Below, one piece after another: positions 1 to 10,785 of a stretch of DNA of 64,000 nucleotides. The translations under genes and the position numbers were made by a program. The notes beneath the pieces are model-generated. The model searched no databases, had not been told where the DNA came from, and saw nothing but the letters and a program-made list of their open reading frames with translations. Source of the DNA: Lysobacteraceae bacterium NML93-0793 (GTDB lineage Bacteria; Pseudomonadota; Gammaproteobacteria; Xanthomonadales; Xanthomonadaceae); NCBI GenBank assembly GCA_002324875.1, contig NTJG01000003.1:186001-250000 (forward strand), in the 5' to 3' direction. Within the stretch, counting starts at the first letter, position 1. The number at the start of each line of letters is the position of its first letter.

Positions 1-167
1 CACTGCGGGTTCGCCGGGTTGTGGCTGAGGTGGTCGTTCCACAGCACTTCGGCGATGTCGGCCATGCCCATCGGCATGCCGGGATGGCCGGACTTGGCGG
101 CATCGACGGCGTCGATGGCGAGGAAACGGATGGCGTTGGCGAGTTCGCGGCGGGTCGGCGTGGTCAT
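1..167 (-). CDS. tkt: transketolase, N-terminal fragment (cut by window edge)
   Basis: Only the first 55 codons lie in the window; the gene continues beyond position 1. The readable protein starts [20 protein letters not shown] and carries the [18 protein letters not shown] segment typical of the thiamine-diphosphate-binding N-terminus of bacterial transketolases, followed by the start of the [10 protein letters not shown] segment. Transketolase moves two-carbon units between sugar phosphates in the non-oxidative pentose phosphate pathway, in the cytoplasm. The ATG at 167 is the natural start because the family usually begins a few residues before this point. The identification rests on a short but highly conserved stretch. 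Confidence 0.9.
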   Translation of the reverse strand, partial: MTTPTRRELANAIRFLAIDAVDAAKSGHPGMPMGMADIAEVLWNDHLSHNPANPQ

Positions 168-253
168 GGGCTCGTGGACGGGCGGCAGCGGACGGGAGTC
201 CGGCATTGTCCCATGCCTGCTACCGCGCTGCCCGGTGGCGCGTCCGCGCACGA

Positions 254-1585
254 CTAGAGCGTGCGCGGTTCCGTCCGGGCCAGGTCCGCATCAAGGTCCG
301 CGCCGGGTACGTCGGCCGGCTCCGACCGTCCGATCACCACCGAACCGGCCATGTCGCCGCCGATGTTGACCACGGTGCGGCACATGTCGAGCAGGCGGTC
401 CACACCGAGAATCAGGCCGATGCCCTCGGGCGGAATGCCGAACATGGCCAGGATCATCGCGATCACCGGCAGCGAGCCGCCCGGCACACCGGCCGCACCC
501 ACGCCGCCGAGGATGCACAGCAGCAGGATCAGCACCTGCTGCCCCATGCCCAGTTCGACGCCGAAGAACTGCGCCAGGAACAGCACCGTGATGCCTTCGA
601 ACAGCGCCGTACCGTTCATGTTGGCGGTCGCGCCCAGCGTGCAGACGAAACGCGCCACCCGGCGCGGCACGCCGAGATTCTCCTCGGTGACCTTGAGCGT
701 GGTCGGCAACGTGGCGCTGGACGAGGACGTGGAGAACGCCGTCAGCAGCGCCGGCTGGGCGCCGCGGAAGAAGGTCAGTGGGCTCATGCGCCCGAAGATC
801 CACAGCAGGATCGGGATCACCACCAGGAAGTGGAAGCCGAGCGCCGCGATCACCGTGCCGACGAACCGCGCCAGCTGCACCAGCACGTCCACGCCGAGGC
901 GCGCGGTGATCGAGAACAGCAGCGCGGCCACCGCATACGGCGCCAGCGCGATCACCCAGCCGATCAGCTTCAGGCAGATGTCGTAGATGCCCTGCACCGC
1001 GGCGACGAAGCTGCGCGTGCCGGGCGTGCGCAGCACGGTGGCGGCGATGCCGAACATCAGCGCGAAGAACATCACCGCGATCAGGTCGCCGCGGGCGGCC
1101 GCATCCACCGGGTTGCGCGGCACGATGTTGAGCAGCACCTGGATGCCCGAGACGCCCTCGCGCGCGCCGGCGATTTCGGCCGCGCGGTCGCTCGAGGCCT
1201 CGAGCAGGGTCTGCGCGACTGCCGGATCGATACCGCGCCCGGGCTGGAACAGGTTCACGGCCACCAGGCCGATGGTGACCGCGATCGTGGTGACCACCAG
1301 GATCCACAGCAGCGTCTTGATGCCGATACGGCCCAGCGATCCCGGATCGCCGATCTCGACCACGCCGAGGATAAGCGCCGAAAACACCAGCGGGATCACC
1401 AGCATGAACAGCAGGCGCAGGAACAGCTGCCCCACGGGATCGGCGACATAGGTCACCAGGCCGTCCAGCCATCCGGCATCGCCTCCGTAGAAGTTGGCCG
1501 CCAGGCCCGCGACGGTGCCGATGACGAACCCGATGAGCATCTTGGTGTGCAGCGCCATGCCGCCGGAGCCGGAAGTCGGTGTCAT
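254..1585 (-). CDS. dicarboxylate/amino acid:cation symporter (DAACS family)
   Basis: A 443-aa inner-membrane secondary transporter of the glutamate/dicarboxylate:cation symporter fold. Visible family motifs are the serine-rich re-entrant hairpin [10 protein letters not shown] at residues 285-294, NMNGT at 322-326, GVPGGS at 366-371, and the last helix [16 protein letters not shown] at 396-411. The last helix keeps the substrate and cation residues D400, R403, T404, N407 and D411. Arg403 suits acidic substrates such as glutamate, aspartate or C4-dicarboxylates. The usual NMDGT is NMNGT here, so the Asp that takes part in sodium binding in GltPh is Asn. I chose the ATG at 1585 because AGGA lies about 7 bases upstream; a second ATG at 1558 has weaker support. 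It diverges from recQ. The exact substrate cannot be read from sequence. Confidence 0.88.
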   Translation of the reverse strand: MTPTSGSGGMALHTKMLIGFVIGTVAGLAANFYGGDAGWLDGLVTYVADPVGQLFLRLLFMLVIPLVFSALILGVVEIGDPGSLGRIGIKTLLWILVVTTIAVTIGLVAVNLFQPGRGIDPAVAQTLLEASSDRAAEIAGAREGVSGIQVLLNIVPRNPVDAAARGDLIAVMFFALMFGIAATVLRTPGTRSFVAAVQGIYDICLKLIGWVIALAPYAVAALLFSITARLGVDVLVQLARFVGTVIAALGFHFLVVIPILLWIFGRMSPLTFFRGAQPALLTAFSTSSSSATLPTTLKVTEENLGVPRRVARFVCTLGATANMNGTALFEGITVLFLAQFFGVELGMGQQVLILLLCILGGVGAAGVPGGSLPVIAMILAMFGIPPEGIGLILGVDRLLDMCRTVVNIGGDMAGSVVIGRSEPADVPGADLDADLARTEPRTL

Positions 1586-1687
1586 CGGGAGGTCCTGTGC
1601 AGAAGGCCGGCAGCTTAGCAAAGCCCCGGGGCTCTTCTGACAGCCCGATGCGGTGCCGGATCGGGCACCGGCCGGTATCCTTGACGC

Positions 1688-3532
<1,845 letters not shown>

Positions 3533-3551
3533 GCGGGCCCGCCCGATGCAG

Positions 3552-3574
3552 CCCCGCCGTGCGACACGGCGGGG
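3552..3574 (+). terminator. hairpin after recQ, terminator-like
   Basis: A perfect 10-bp inverted repeat (CCCCGCCGTG / CACGGCGGGG) with a 3-base loop lies 20 bases after the recQ stop. No T-run follows, so intrinsic termination is plausible but unproven. Confidence 0.45.
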
Positions 3575-3643
3575 TCCATGACGCCTCCGACACGGGACCG
3601 CGCCCTATCGTGGACGCCGTATCCCGTCGACGAGGACCCGATC

Positions 3644-3844
3644 ATGCAGAACACCTACGCCATCTTTCGGCCCAATGGCGAGCGCGAGGAGCGACGCGAG
3701 ACCGTCGTCGGCACCCTCTTCTTCCGCAACGACCGCTGGGAACTGGAAACCCCCGATGCCGTGCTCCCCGGCACCTTGCGCGGCCACCCGCACGAAGCGC
3801 ACGTCTTCATCGACGAGGCGGGGCTGGAGTATCGGATTGCCTGA
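3644..3844 (+). CDS. hypothetical protein, 66 aa
   Basis: A small soluble protein starting MQNTYAIFRPNGEREERRET. I do not recognise a family. It is acidic and basic in alternation, with no signal peptide, transmembrane segment or cysteine pair. I chose the ATG at 3644 because GAGGA sits about 8 bases upstream; the frame extends further up to 3578 but that stretch has no ribosome site. Codon use resembles the flanking genes. It lies on the same strand as recQ, separated by a hairpin, so it probably has its own promoter. No function is proposed. Confidence 0.6.
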   Translation: MQNTYAIFRPNGEREERRETVVGTLFFRNDRWELETPDAVLPGTLRGHPHEAHVFIDEAGLEYRIA

Positions 3845-4028
3845 GTCCGCCGATGCGTACAGGCAAACAGCGTGTCCGACCGGTGAGTGAGCGCCGAGTC
3901 CGCTGGGCGCGTAGCACAGCCGAGTGGGCAGTTAGGCTGCGCGTGTAAACGCACGAAGCGTGCGCCCGGTCTTCGCAGCCCTTGTCGACAAGTGCCGACG
4001 CCCGCGAACACGTCCTGACTGCTGGAGC

Positions 4029-4104
4029 TGGTGGGTCGTGATGGATTCGAACCATCGACCAGCGGATTAAAAGTCCGATGCTCTACCGACTGAGCTAACG
4101 ACCC
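4029..4104 (-). tRNA. tRNA-Lys (anticodon TTT)
   Basis: A 76-base cloverleaf on the minus strand. The acceptor strand begins GGGTCGT and ends ACGACCC followed by A and an encoded CCA. The D-arm (TTAGCTCAGTCGGTAGAGC), the seven-base anticodon loop CTTTTAA carrying TTT, and the T-arm with GGTTCGAATCC all fit the bacterial lysine tRNA closely. It decodes AAA and AAG. It stands alone with no flanking tRNAs. Confidence 0.97.
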
Positions 4105-4421
4105 GAAACTGGATGGCCTTGCGAGTGCGACAGGCGCGTGATGCGCCCGTGCTTCCACAAGGTCTGCGGCGTGTCCGCCGCAGCCCGGGCCCGAAAAGCG
4201 GGCCGCGAGGGGCCGTCATTGTAGCGATTTCGTGGATTCGCGTCTCGCGGTGCGCCCGAACCGGCATCCATGGGGGAAGCGATGTCGTACGGAGCCGCAG
4301 TCTCAGGAAAGGTCTGAACAACTCCGCTCTTGACCGTCATTCCCGCGAAAGCGGTAATCCAGCGCCCTTGGTTTTCGGAAGACGCGATGCGCTGTTTAAA
4401 CCGCGTGCGCGGCCTCTGTCA
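4105..4421. other. non-coding stretch upstream of tRNA-Lys
   Basis: About 317 bases with no convincing gene on either strand. It holds the tRNA-Lys promoter region, which I could not pin to clear -35 and -10 boxes, and one copy of the CGTCATTCC palindromic repeat at 4335-4364. It also forms the downstream side of the small ORF that ends at 4422. Confidence 0.6.
4335..4364 (+). repeat. dispersed CGTCATTCC palindromic repeat, single copy
   Basis: An element of about 30 bases that begins CGTCATTCCCGCGAAAGCGG and ends in TAATCCAGCG. The internal dyad (CCCGC-GAAA-GCGG) forms a short hairpin. The same family appears as inverted pairs at 19805-19888 and 61173-61281. It resembles the REP-like intergenic palindromes common in xanthomonad genomes. 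Confidence 0.7.
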
Positions 4422-4595
4422 TCAACGCTTGTCAGCGGCCAGCGCCTCGCGCCCGGTCTGGGTGAGATCGATGTCGCCATCCTCGGCCAGCGCGGCGTAG
4501 CCGGCATGCACGGCCCAGTCGGTGTCGCCGTCGGAAATCGGCGTGGTGTGCTCGATGTCGCGCAGGATGCGCAGCTGGTCGTCGGTCAGGGCCAT
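4422..4595 (-). CDS. hypothetical protein, 57 aa
   Basis: A small open frame between queC and tRNA-Lys on the minus strand. The protein begins MALTDDQLRILRDIEHTTPI, ends in ALAADKR, and has an acidic middle (SDGDTDWAVHAGYAALAEDGDID). Its third codon positions are overwhelmingly G or C, and ordinary Asp, Leu, Ala and Thr codons dominate, unlike the arginine-rich shadows of other frames. No cysteines, signal peptide or membrane segment are seen. It ends with a helix-like TGREALAA, reminiscent of small winged-helix or DNA-binding fragments, but I would not assign it. The Shine-Dalgarno is weak. Function unknown. Confidence 0.55.
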   Translation of the reverse strand: MALTDDQLRILRDIEHTTPISDGDTDWAVHAGYAALAEDGDIDLTQTGREALAADKR

Positions 4596-4726
4596 GAGGA
4601 ATCGTCCGGAAGAGAGGCGCCCACCCTAACGTCGCAGCGCGTGACGGCATCGTCGGGAGCGCGCGCCTTCAGCGGGGCCCAGTCATCGCGCACATGCGCA
4701 GACGCGTGGGCGTACGCGCGTCGGGA

Positions 4727-5407
4727 TCAGATGCCGTGCTCCGCGACATAGCGCGTCGGATCAGCCACGCCGGCGGCGGCGAAGCCGTCGGCGCGCAACC
4801 GGCAGGCGTCGCAATGACCGCAGGCCAGACCCTCGGCATCGGCGCGGTAGCAGGAGACGGTGAGGCCGAAATCCACGCCCAGGCGCACGCCCTCGCGCAC
4901 GATCTCGGCCTTGCCCAGGTGCTGCAGCGGCGCATGGATGCGGAGGCCCGCACCTTCGACGCCGGCCTTGGTCGCCAGATTGGCGAGACGCTCGAAGGCG
5001 TCGATGAACTCGGGTCGGCAATCGGGATAGCCGGAATAGTCCACCGCGTTGACGCCGCAGAAGATGTCCGACGCGCCCAGCACCTCGGCCCACCCGAGCG
5101 CGAGCGACAGCATGATGGTGTTGCGGGCCGGCACGTAGGTCGATGGAATACCGGCCCCGCCGGCTTCGGGCACTTCGATGTCGTCGGTCAGCGCGGAGCC
5201 GCCGAACGCGCGCAGGTCCACGTCGACGGTCTTGTGGGCCGCCACGCCGAGCGCGGCCGCAACGCGGTCGGCAGCCAGCAGTTCGGAGGTGTGCCGCTGG
5301 CCGTAGCGCACGCTCAGCGCATGCACGGCGAAGCCCTGTTCTCGGGCCATTGCGACGACAGCGGCGGAGTCCATGCCTCCGGACAACAGGACGACGGCTT
5401 TTTTCAT
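4727..5407 (-). CDS. queC: 7-cyano-7-deazaguanine synthase QueC
   Basis: A 226-aa ATP-dependent enzyme that converts 7-carboxy-7-deazaguanine and ammonia to preQ0 in queuosine biosynthesis. The N-terminal PP-loop reads LLSGGMDS (residues 7-14). The zinc-binding cysteines near the C-terminus are C186, C196, C199 and C202, in the arrangement C-x9-C-x2-C-x2-C. The length is standard. It is the last gene of the tol-pal-cpoB-queE-queC series, following queE by 102 bases. The start codon directly abuts a GGGATTC tandem repeat, so no Shine-Dalgarno is present where one would be expected. Confidence 0.97.
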   Translation of the reverse strand: MKKAVVLLSGGMDSAAVVAMAREQGFAVHALSVRYGQRHTSELLAADRVAAALGVAAHKTVDVDLRAFGGSALTDDIEVPEAGGAGIPSTYVPARNTIMLSLALGWAEVLGASDIFCGVNAVDYSGYPDCRPEFIDAFERLANLATKAGVEGAGLRIHAPLQHLGKAEIVREGVRLGVDFGLTVSCYRADAEGLACGHCDACRLRADGFAAAGVADPTRYVAEHGI

Positions 5408-5439
5408 GGGATTCGGGATTCGGGATTCGGGATTCGGGA
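5408..5439. repeat. GGGATTC heptanucleotide tandem repeat at the queC start
   Basis: Four perfect copies of GGGATTC (5408-5435) plus a partial fifth, lying directly against the queC ATG in the queE-queC gap. In queC orientation the units read GAATCCC. A degenerate four-unit version of the same repeat lies upstream of the ruvC start at 20436-20463. Such repeats can gain or lose units by slipped-strand mispairing. Confidence 0.9.
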
Positions 5440-5509
5440 AACGCTAACGCATCGGGTGCCGGGATGCTGCGCGTTCGAGACCCGAATCGCCGATTCCCGA
5501 TCGCCAGCC

Positions 5510-6193
5510 TCAGCGCCCGGGTTCGTCGTTCCACAGCAGCTTGTGCAGCTGCATCTGGAACTTCACGGGCAGGCGGTCGGCCACGATCCAGTCGGCGAGA
5601 TCACGCGCGGCGATCTCGCCCTTGCTGGGTGAGAACAGGACATCGCAGATGCGGTGGAGACCCTTCGCCAGCACCAGATCCCGCGCCCACTCGTAGTCGC
5701 TGCGCGAGCAGATGACGAACTTGATCTGGTCATGCGCGGTCAGCAGCGCGAGGTTGTCCCAGAGGTTGCGGTGCACCTCGTTGGAGCCTGGCGTCTTGAT
5801 ATCGAGCACGCGGCTCACGCGCGGGTCGACGGCGGCGATGTCGATCGCGCCCGAGGTCTCCAGCGAGACGACGTAACCGGCATCACACAGCCGCTGCAGC
5901 AGGCCGATGCAGCGCTTCTGCGCCAGCGGCTCGCCGCCGGTGACGCAGACGTGGCGCACGCCGTGTCTGGCGACGTCGGCCAGGATGTCGTCGATCGACC
6001 ACCAGTCACCGCCGTGGAACGCATAGGCGGTGTCGCAATAGGTGCAGCGCAGCGGACAGCCGGTCAGCCGGACGAACACGGTCGGCCAGCCGGCGTCACG
6101 TGCCTCGCCCTGCAGCGAAAGAAAGATTTCGGTGAGCTTGAGACGGTCGGTCGCGGCGGATGCGGCGACCGCATCGGACACGACGGCGGTCAT
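5510..6193 (-). CDS. queE: 7-carboxy-7-deazaguanine synthase QueE
   Basis: A 227-aa radical SAM enzyme that rearranges 6-carboxy-tetrahydropterin to 7-carboxy-7-deazaguanine, the step before QueC. The iron-sulfur ligands are in the compact CPLRCTYC motif (C46, C50, C53), and the GEARDAGWPTVFVRLTGC lead-in plus the CVTGGEPLAQK segment for SAM binding are typical. The start at 6193 lies only 13 bases downstream of the cpoB stop, so it is in the same transcript as the Tol-Pal genes. The same arrangement is known in Pseudomonas. Confidence 0.96.
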   Translation of the reverse strand: MTAVVSDAVAASAATDRLKLTEIFLSLQGEARDAGWPTVFVRLTGCPLRCTYCDTAYAFHGGDWWSIDDILADVARHGVRHVCVTGGEPLAQKRCIGLLQRLCDAGYVVSLETSGAIDIAAVDPRVSRVLDIKTPGSNEVHRNLWDNLALLTAHDQIKFVICSRSDYEWARDLVLAKGLHRICDVLFSPSKGEIAARDLADWIVADRLPVKFQMQLHKLLWNDEPGR

Positions 6194-6206
6194 GGATCAG
6201 GCGACG

Positions 6207-7031
6207 TCAGCGCAGCCGCGACAGCTGGATGGCGCGTAGCCGGTCCGCGGCCGTGCGTGCTGCATCGGTGCCGGGATACTGGGAGCCGACTTGGGCGAGC
6301 GTGGTCTCGGCGGCGTCGAGATCCCTCTGGCCGTACTGCGACAGGCCGATCTTCAGCAGCGCGCCGGGTGCCTTGTCGCTGGTGGGATAGCGCTGCAGCA
6401 GCGCGCGGAACTGCTCTTCCGCGAGCGGGTAATTCTGGGTGACGTAGTAGCTTTCGCCGAGCCAGTACAGCGCGTTCGGCGCGTAGCTGCCCTGCGGGTG
6501 CTGATCGAGGAAAGCCTGGAAGCGCCTCGCGGATTCCGCGTAGTTGCCGTTGCGCAGGGCATCGAATGCCTGGTCGTAGGCGGCGCGCTCGTCGGCTACA
6601 CCGGCGATCAGACCGGGCGTGCCGTGCACGGTCGGCGGACGCTCGGTGGGTGGCGCCGGGCGGGGTGCGGACTCGACCGCACTCCGTCCGATTTCCGGCA
6701 ACTCCATTCCGCCACCGCCACCGGTGCCGCCGCCACCTTCGAGGCGATTCAGACGCCCGTCGATGTCGAGGTACTGGCTGCGGTTGCTGTTCTTGAGCTG
6801 TTCGTTCTGCTGCTGCAGATCCTCGACCTGCGAACGCAGGGCCAGGATTTCCTGTCGCAGCTGGGTGACCTGGTTGAGCAGGTCCATATTGGCGCTGGTG
6901 TCGTTCGAGCGCGCTTCGAGCGCAGCCACGCGGTCAGCGAGACTCGCCCGCTGCGCGAACGCGGGCGCGGCGGCCACGAGGGCCGCCGCGAACGCAACTG
7001 GAATCACCAGCCAGTGACGCATCGACTGCAT
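6207..7031 (-). CDS. cpoB: cell division coordinator CpoB (YbgF), Tol-Pal associated
   Basis: A 274-aa periplasmic protein. The N-terminus is a Sec signal peptide (hydrophobic run ending APAFAQ). A coiled-coil segment follows (ASLADRVAALEARSND...LRQEILALRSQVEDLQQQNEQLKN) that in the family drives trimerisation, then a linker rich in glycine and proline. The C-terminal half holds TPR repeats (ALYWLGESYYVTQNYPLAEEQFRALL, then two more). CpoB links outer-membrane constriction by Tol-Pal to PBP1B peptidoglycan synthesis. Its ATG at 7031 overlaps the pal stop as TGATG, implying translational coupling; another ATG at 7022 is possible. Confidence 0.94.
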   Translation of the reverse strand: MQSMRHWLVIPVAFAAALVAAAPAFAQRASLADRVAALEARSNDTSANMDLLNQVTQLRQEILALRSQVEDLQQQNEQLKNSNRSQYLDIDGRLNRLEGGGGTGGGGGMELPEIGRSAVESAPRPAPPTERPPTVHGTPGLIAGVADERAAYDQAFDALRNGNYAESARRFQAFLDQHPQGSYAPNALYWLGESYYVTQNYPLAEEQFRALLQRYPTSDKAPGALLKIGLSQYGQRDLDAAETTLAQVGSQYPGTDAARTAADRLRAIQLSRLR

Positions 7032-7543
7032 CAGCGGGCGGTGTAGATGATCTCGACGCGACGATTGCGAGCCCAGCAATCCTCGTTCGACTCGGTGCAG
7101 ACCGGACGCTCTTCGCCGTAGCTGACGACAGCCAGCTGGCCGGCCGAACCACCGTTGGCCTGCAGCGCCGAGGACACGCCGTTGCCACGACGCTCGCCCA
7201 GACCCTGGTTGTACTCGCGGCTGCCGCGCTCGTCGGCGTGACCTTCCAGCGAGATGCGGGCCGAGCTGCGGTCACGCAGGTACTTGGCGTGGCAGGCCAT
7301 GATCGACTGGAACTCCGGACGCAGGGTGTCCTGGTCCAGGTCGAAGTACACCACGCGCTGGCGCAGGCAGGCATCGCTGTCCAGATCGTTGGGGCCGTAG
7401 GCGCCAGCGGTCGGGGCGGTCGGGGCGACGGTGCCGGTCGACGGGCCGGTGTCGACCGGCGCTTCTTCCCTCACCTTCTTGGAACACGCGACGGCGGCGG
7501 TGCACAGCAGCGCTGCCAGCAACACACGGGTGGTCGTCTTCAT
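7031..7543 (-). CDS. pal: peptidoglycan-associated lipoprotein Pal
   Basis: A 170-aa outer-membrane lipoprotein. The signal peptide ends in an AVAC lipobox, with Cys20 the predicted acylation site. The C-terminal OmpA-like domain (VVYFDLDQDTLRPEF, then EGHADERGSREYNQGLGERR) binds meso-diaminopimelate of peptidoglycan. Pal links the outer membrane to the wall and receives the force relayed by TolQRAB. I chose the ATG at 7543 (MKTTTRVLLAALL), which has AGGA upstream; upstream frame sequence is not signal-like. The stop overlaps the cpoB start. Confidence 0.97.
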   Translation of the reverse strand: MKTTTRVLLAALLCTAAVACSKKVREEAPVDTGPSTGTVAPTAPTAGAYGPNDLDSDACLRQRVVYFDLDQDTLRPEFQSIMACHAKYLRDRSSARISLEGHADERGSREYNQGLGERRGNGVSSALQANGGSAGQLAVVSYGEERPVCTESNEDCWARNRRVEIIYTAR

Positions 7544-7612
7544 CTCGTCGGTCCTTGGTCTTAGTCTGTCAACAGGGGCAATGAGTATTGTTATAGGCAC
7601 GTGCAGGCAGCG

Positions 7613-8935
7613 TCAGCGCTGTTCCCGGAACGGACCCCATGCCGGCTCGCGGACGTCACCTTCAGCGAGAACGAGGCGCTGACGCACACGGCCATCCGAA
7701 GACACCGAGTACAGCACACCTCTCCTCCCCTCACGCGCCGCGTAGAGGACCATGCCGGCGTTCGGGGCGAAACTCGGCGATTCGTCGAGCGACCCGGGCG
7801 ACAGCGTGGACCAGCGGGGCGACCCCAAACTGCGATCCAGCAGTGCAATACGGTACACGTTGCCCGATCCCTGCGCCACGGCGATTTTCTTGCCGTCGAA
7901 GGAGACGCTGGGGTCGGCGTTGTAGCTGCCCTCGAAGGTCACGCGCGTGGCGCTGCCGCCGCTGCTCGGCACCTGGTACACCTGCGGGCGACCGCCGCGA
8001 TCGGAGATGAAATACACGCTGCCGCCATCAGGCGCCCACGAGGGTGACGTGTCGATGGCGAAATGGTTGGTGAGCTGGGTCAGGGCCTTGCTGCCGAGGT
8101 CCATCACGTAGATCTCGGGGTTGCCACTGCGCGACAGCGACAGGGCCAGACGCCGGCCGTCGGGCGAGAACGCCGGGGCGCCGTTGATGCCGCGGAAGCT
8201 CGAGACCAGCTCGCGACCGCCGCTCGAAATGTCCTGGATGTAGATCGCCGAATTGCCACGCTCGAAGCTGACATAGGCCACGCGGCGCCCGTCCGGGCTC
8301 CAGGCCGGCGACATCAGCGGCTCGTTGGAGCGCACCACGGTCTGCGGGTTGTGACCGTCGGAATCGGCGACCACCAGCGCGTAGCGCGCGCTCGGGCCTA
8401 CGCCGGTCTGGGTGATATAGGCGATGCGGGTCCAGAAGGCGCCGCGCACGCCGGTGATCTTCTCGTAGATCGCATCGGCCATCTGGTGGGCGACGTCGCG
8501 CATCGCATTGGGACGCGCGGTCATCGCCAGGCCGAGCATGCGCTCCTGCCGGGCGACGTCGAACAGTTCGTACTCGACCCGGTAGCTGCCGCCGCCGGCG
8601 TCGACGATGCGGCCGACGACCAGGAAGTCCTGGCGCAGCGCGCGCCAGGTCGGGTACTGGACCTCGCTGCCACGGGTGGGCCGCTCGACGATGTCGCGTT
8701 CGGGCAGCGTGCGGAACTGGCCGGAGCGGTCGAGATCGGCGCGGATGACGGCGGCGACGTCGGTGTCGGGGGCGCCGGCACTGCCCTGGTAGGGCATGGG
8801 CACGACCGCGATCGGCATGGCCTGCGCGCTGCCGCCGGTGATGTCGATCTCCAGGCCCTGCTGCTGCGCGCTGGCGAGCATGGGCAGGCTCAGTGCGACC
8901 AGGGCCATCAGGCAACGGATCAGAATGGGTTTCAT
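7613..8935 (-). CDS. tolB: Tol-Pal system beta-propeller protein TolB
   Basis: A 440-aa periplasmic protein. The signal peptide is residues 1-23 (ends MLASA). An N-terminal TolB domain follows to about residue 165, then a six-bladed propeller visible as repeated WSPDGRRVAY, FSPDGRRLAL, WAPDGGSVYF and FDGKKIAV units. TolB binds Pal and hands it over during cell-envelope constriction. The N-terminal TonB-box-like strand after the signal contacts TolA in other species. It is separated from tolA by an unusually long gap and from pal by 69 bases. Confidence 0.97.
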   Translation of the reverse strand: MKPILIRCLMALVALSLPMLASAQQQGLEIDITGGSAQAMPIAVVPMPYQGSAGAPDTDVAAVIRADLDRSGQFRTLPERDIVERPTRGSEVQYPTWRALRQDFLVVGRIVDAGGGSYRVEYELFDVARQERMLGLAMTARPNAMRDVAHQMADAIYEKITGVRGAFWTRIAYITQTGVGPSARYALVVADSDGHNPQTVVRSNEPLMSPAWSPDGRRVAYVSFERGNSAIYIQDISSGGRELVSSFRGINGAPAFSPDGRRLALSLSRSGNPEIYVMDLGSKALTQLTNHFAIDTSPSWAPDGGSVYFISDRGGRPQVYQVPSSGGSATRVTFEGSYNADPSVSFDGKKIAVAQGSGNVYRIALLDRSLGSPRWSTLSPGSLDESPSFAPNAGMVLYAAREGRRGVLYSVSSDGRVRQRLVLAEGDVREPAWGPFREQR

Positions 8936-9306
8936 CGGGCTACCGGGATAGGAGGAAGTGAACCCGGGAAGCTTGGCCGCTGCACCGGGCGTCAGGATGA
9001 ATCAGAGCGCAATCATCGCGGGTGGCGGGTGAACGGGATGCTGCGATGCGGACCGCAGCGACGGCGGCGTGCCTAGAGCGTGGTCACGTAACGGGTGGCA
9101 GACCGCGACGCTGGACGGGATCGCGTACCTCTCATCGGCGCGGACGCGCTTCGCCCCGCAGGGCAGCGGGTGCGGCGGCGCCATCACCCGTACGATTCGA
9201 AAGCGCCACGACACGCGCCCAAGCGGGGGCGATCCATGTGGAATCGCGCTCGTCATCCCGTCCCGCCAGCACTGCCCAACGAGATGCGCGCGCCTCGGCG
9301 CCCCGC
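8936..9306. other. 371-base gap between tolA and tolB
   Basis: No convincing gene is seen on either strand; open frames here are arginine-rich shadows. In most tol operons tolA and tolB are nearly adjacent, so this gap may hold a promoter for tolB-pal-cpoB-queE-queC. I could not find a good -35/-10 pair. Near the tolB end the minus strand is the least GC-rich part of the gap. Confidence 0.5.
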
Positions 9307-10293
9307 TCAATCCTGCGCGCGGAAGTTGAAGTTGAGCCTGCGATTGAACACCGGCTCGAAGCCGGCATAGGGCAGCGGCTCGGCCGCGCGCACCGCCGCC
9401 TCGACCGAGCGGCGGCCCTGGGCGTCGTAGGGGCACGAGGCATCGAACTCGACGCTCATCACCTCGCCGCCCGGCAGCTGGGTGATGTACATCCGGCAGA
9501 CCTGCCCGAGCGGGATGTTGTCCGGACGACGCCAGTTGCGCCGGACGGCTTCCTGGATCGCGGCGGCGTACTTCGCGGCCAGGCCGCTGTCGCCATCGGG
9601 CCGGCCGGGCGGCGGGCTGGCGCTGGAGGCGGCCGCAGCGGCGCGTTCCGAGGCCTGACGGGCCTCGCGATCGGCGATCTGCTTCAGGCGCTCCTCGGCC
9701 TGACGGGCCTGACGCTCGGTGCGCTCGCGCTCGGCGCGGATCTTCTCCAGCTCCTGACGGGCGAGCCGGCGCTTCTCGTCGGCCTCCTGCTGCTTCTGCT
9801 GCTCGGCGAGTTCCACCTGGGCCTGGCGGCGTTTTTCTTCCTGCTCGCGTTCGCGCTGTTCGGCGGCGAGCGCATCACGGCGCACGGCGGCCTGGGACTC
9901 GGTGTCGGGCTTGGGCACCACTTCCTGCAGCTGCGGCTGGCGCGGCGCGACGGCGTCTTCAGGGCGCGGCTCGGGCAGAGGCTGCGGCGGCGATGGCACG
10001 GGCTCGTCGATCGGCTCGGGCAGCGGCCGCGGCGCAGGCTCGACGACCGGCTCCGGCGTCGGTTCGGGCGCAGGTTCGGGCAGCGGCTCCGGGCGACTGG
10101 CGAGTGCACGCTGGTCGGCGGCGCTGAGCGCGTTGGGATCGATGATGTCGGCCGAGACCGGCGAGCCGGCTGCCGATTCCGGGCGCGAGGAGGCATTCCA
10201 CAGCGCGCCGAGCAGGATCAGCCCGAACAGCAGCACATGGACCAGGATCGAAAGCCCGATCGCAATCGTGTTGTCGGCCGGCGACTCACGCAT
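9307..10293 (-). CDS. tolA: cell envelope integrity protein TolA
   Basis: A 328-aa inner-membrane-anchored protein spanning the periplasm. Residues about 9-31 form the single N-terminal membrane helix (TIAIGLSILVHVLLFGLILLGAL), carrying the SxxxH motif that contacts TolQ-TolR. A proline/glutamate-rich stretch (PEPLPEPAPEPTPEPVVEP) follows, then a long charged helix rich in Glu, Gln, Arg and Ala (about 135-235). The C-terminal domain (YAAAIQEAVRRNWRRPDNIPLGQVCRMYITQLPGGEV) resembles TonB_C. Its ATG directly follows the tolR stop (TGAATG). Confidence 0.95.
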   Translation of the reverse strand: MRESPADNTIAIGLSILVHVLLFGLILLGALWNASSRPESAAGSPVSADIIDPNALSAADQRALASRPEPLPEPAPEPTPEPVVEPAPRPLPEPIDEPVPSPPQPLPEPRPEDAVAPRQPQLQEVVPKPDTESQAAVRRDALAAEQREREQEEKRRQAQVELAEQQKQQEADEKRRLARQELEKIRAERERTERQARQAEERLKQIADREARQASERAAAAASSASPPPGRPDGDSGLAAKYAAAIQEAVRRNWRRPDNIPLGQVCRMYITQLPGGEVMSVEFDASCPYDAQGRRSVEAAVRAAEPLPYAGFEPVFNRRLNFNFRAQD

Positions 10294-10731
<438 letters not shown>

Positions 10732-10785
10732 GGCGGAATCCGGGTACGTGGACGGTCCCGCGGCGCGGCAGCGCGCCGCGGGGCT

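Noticed and set aside
206-1618. Long plus-strand open frames opposite the symporter gene
   Set aside because: Rich in Arg, His and Gln with no family features; they are antisense shadows in GC-rich DNA.
4335-4364. Palindrome near tRNA-Lys as an attachment site
   Set aside because: It does not match the tRNA 3' end, no integrase is near, and the same element occurs in two other gaps.
7567-7572. TTGACA on the minus strand between tolB and pal as a -35 box
   Set aside because: A spacing of about 17 bases would put the -10 box on the pal start codon, and no -10-like sequence is there.
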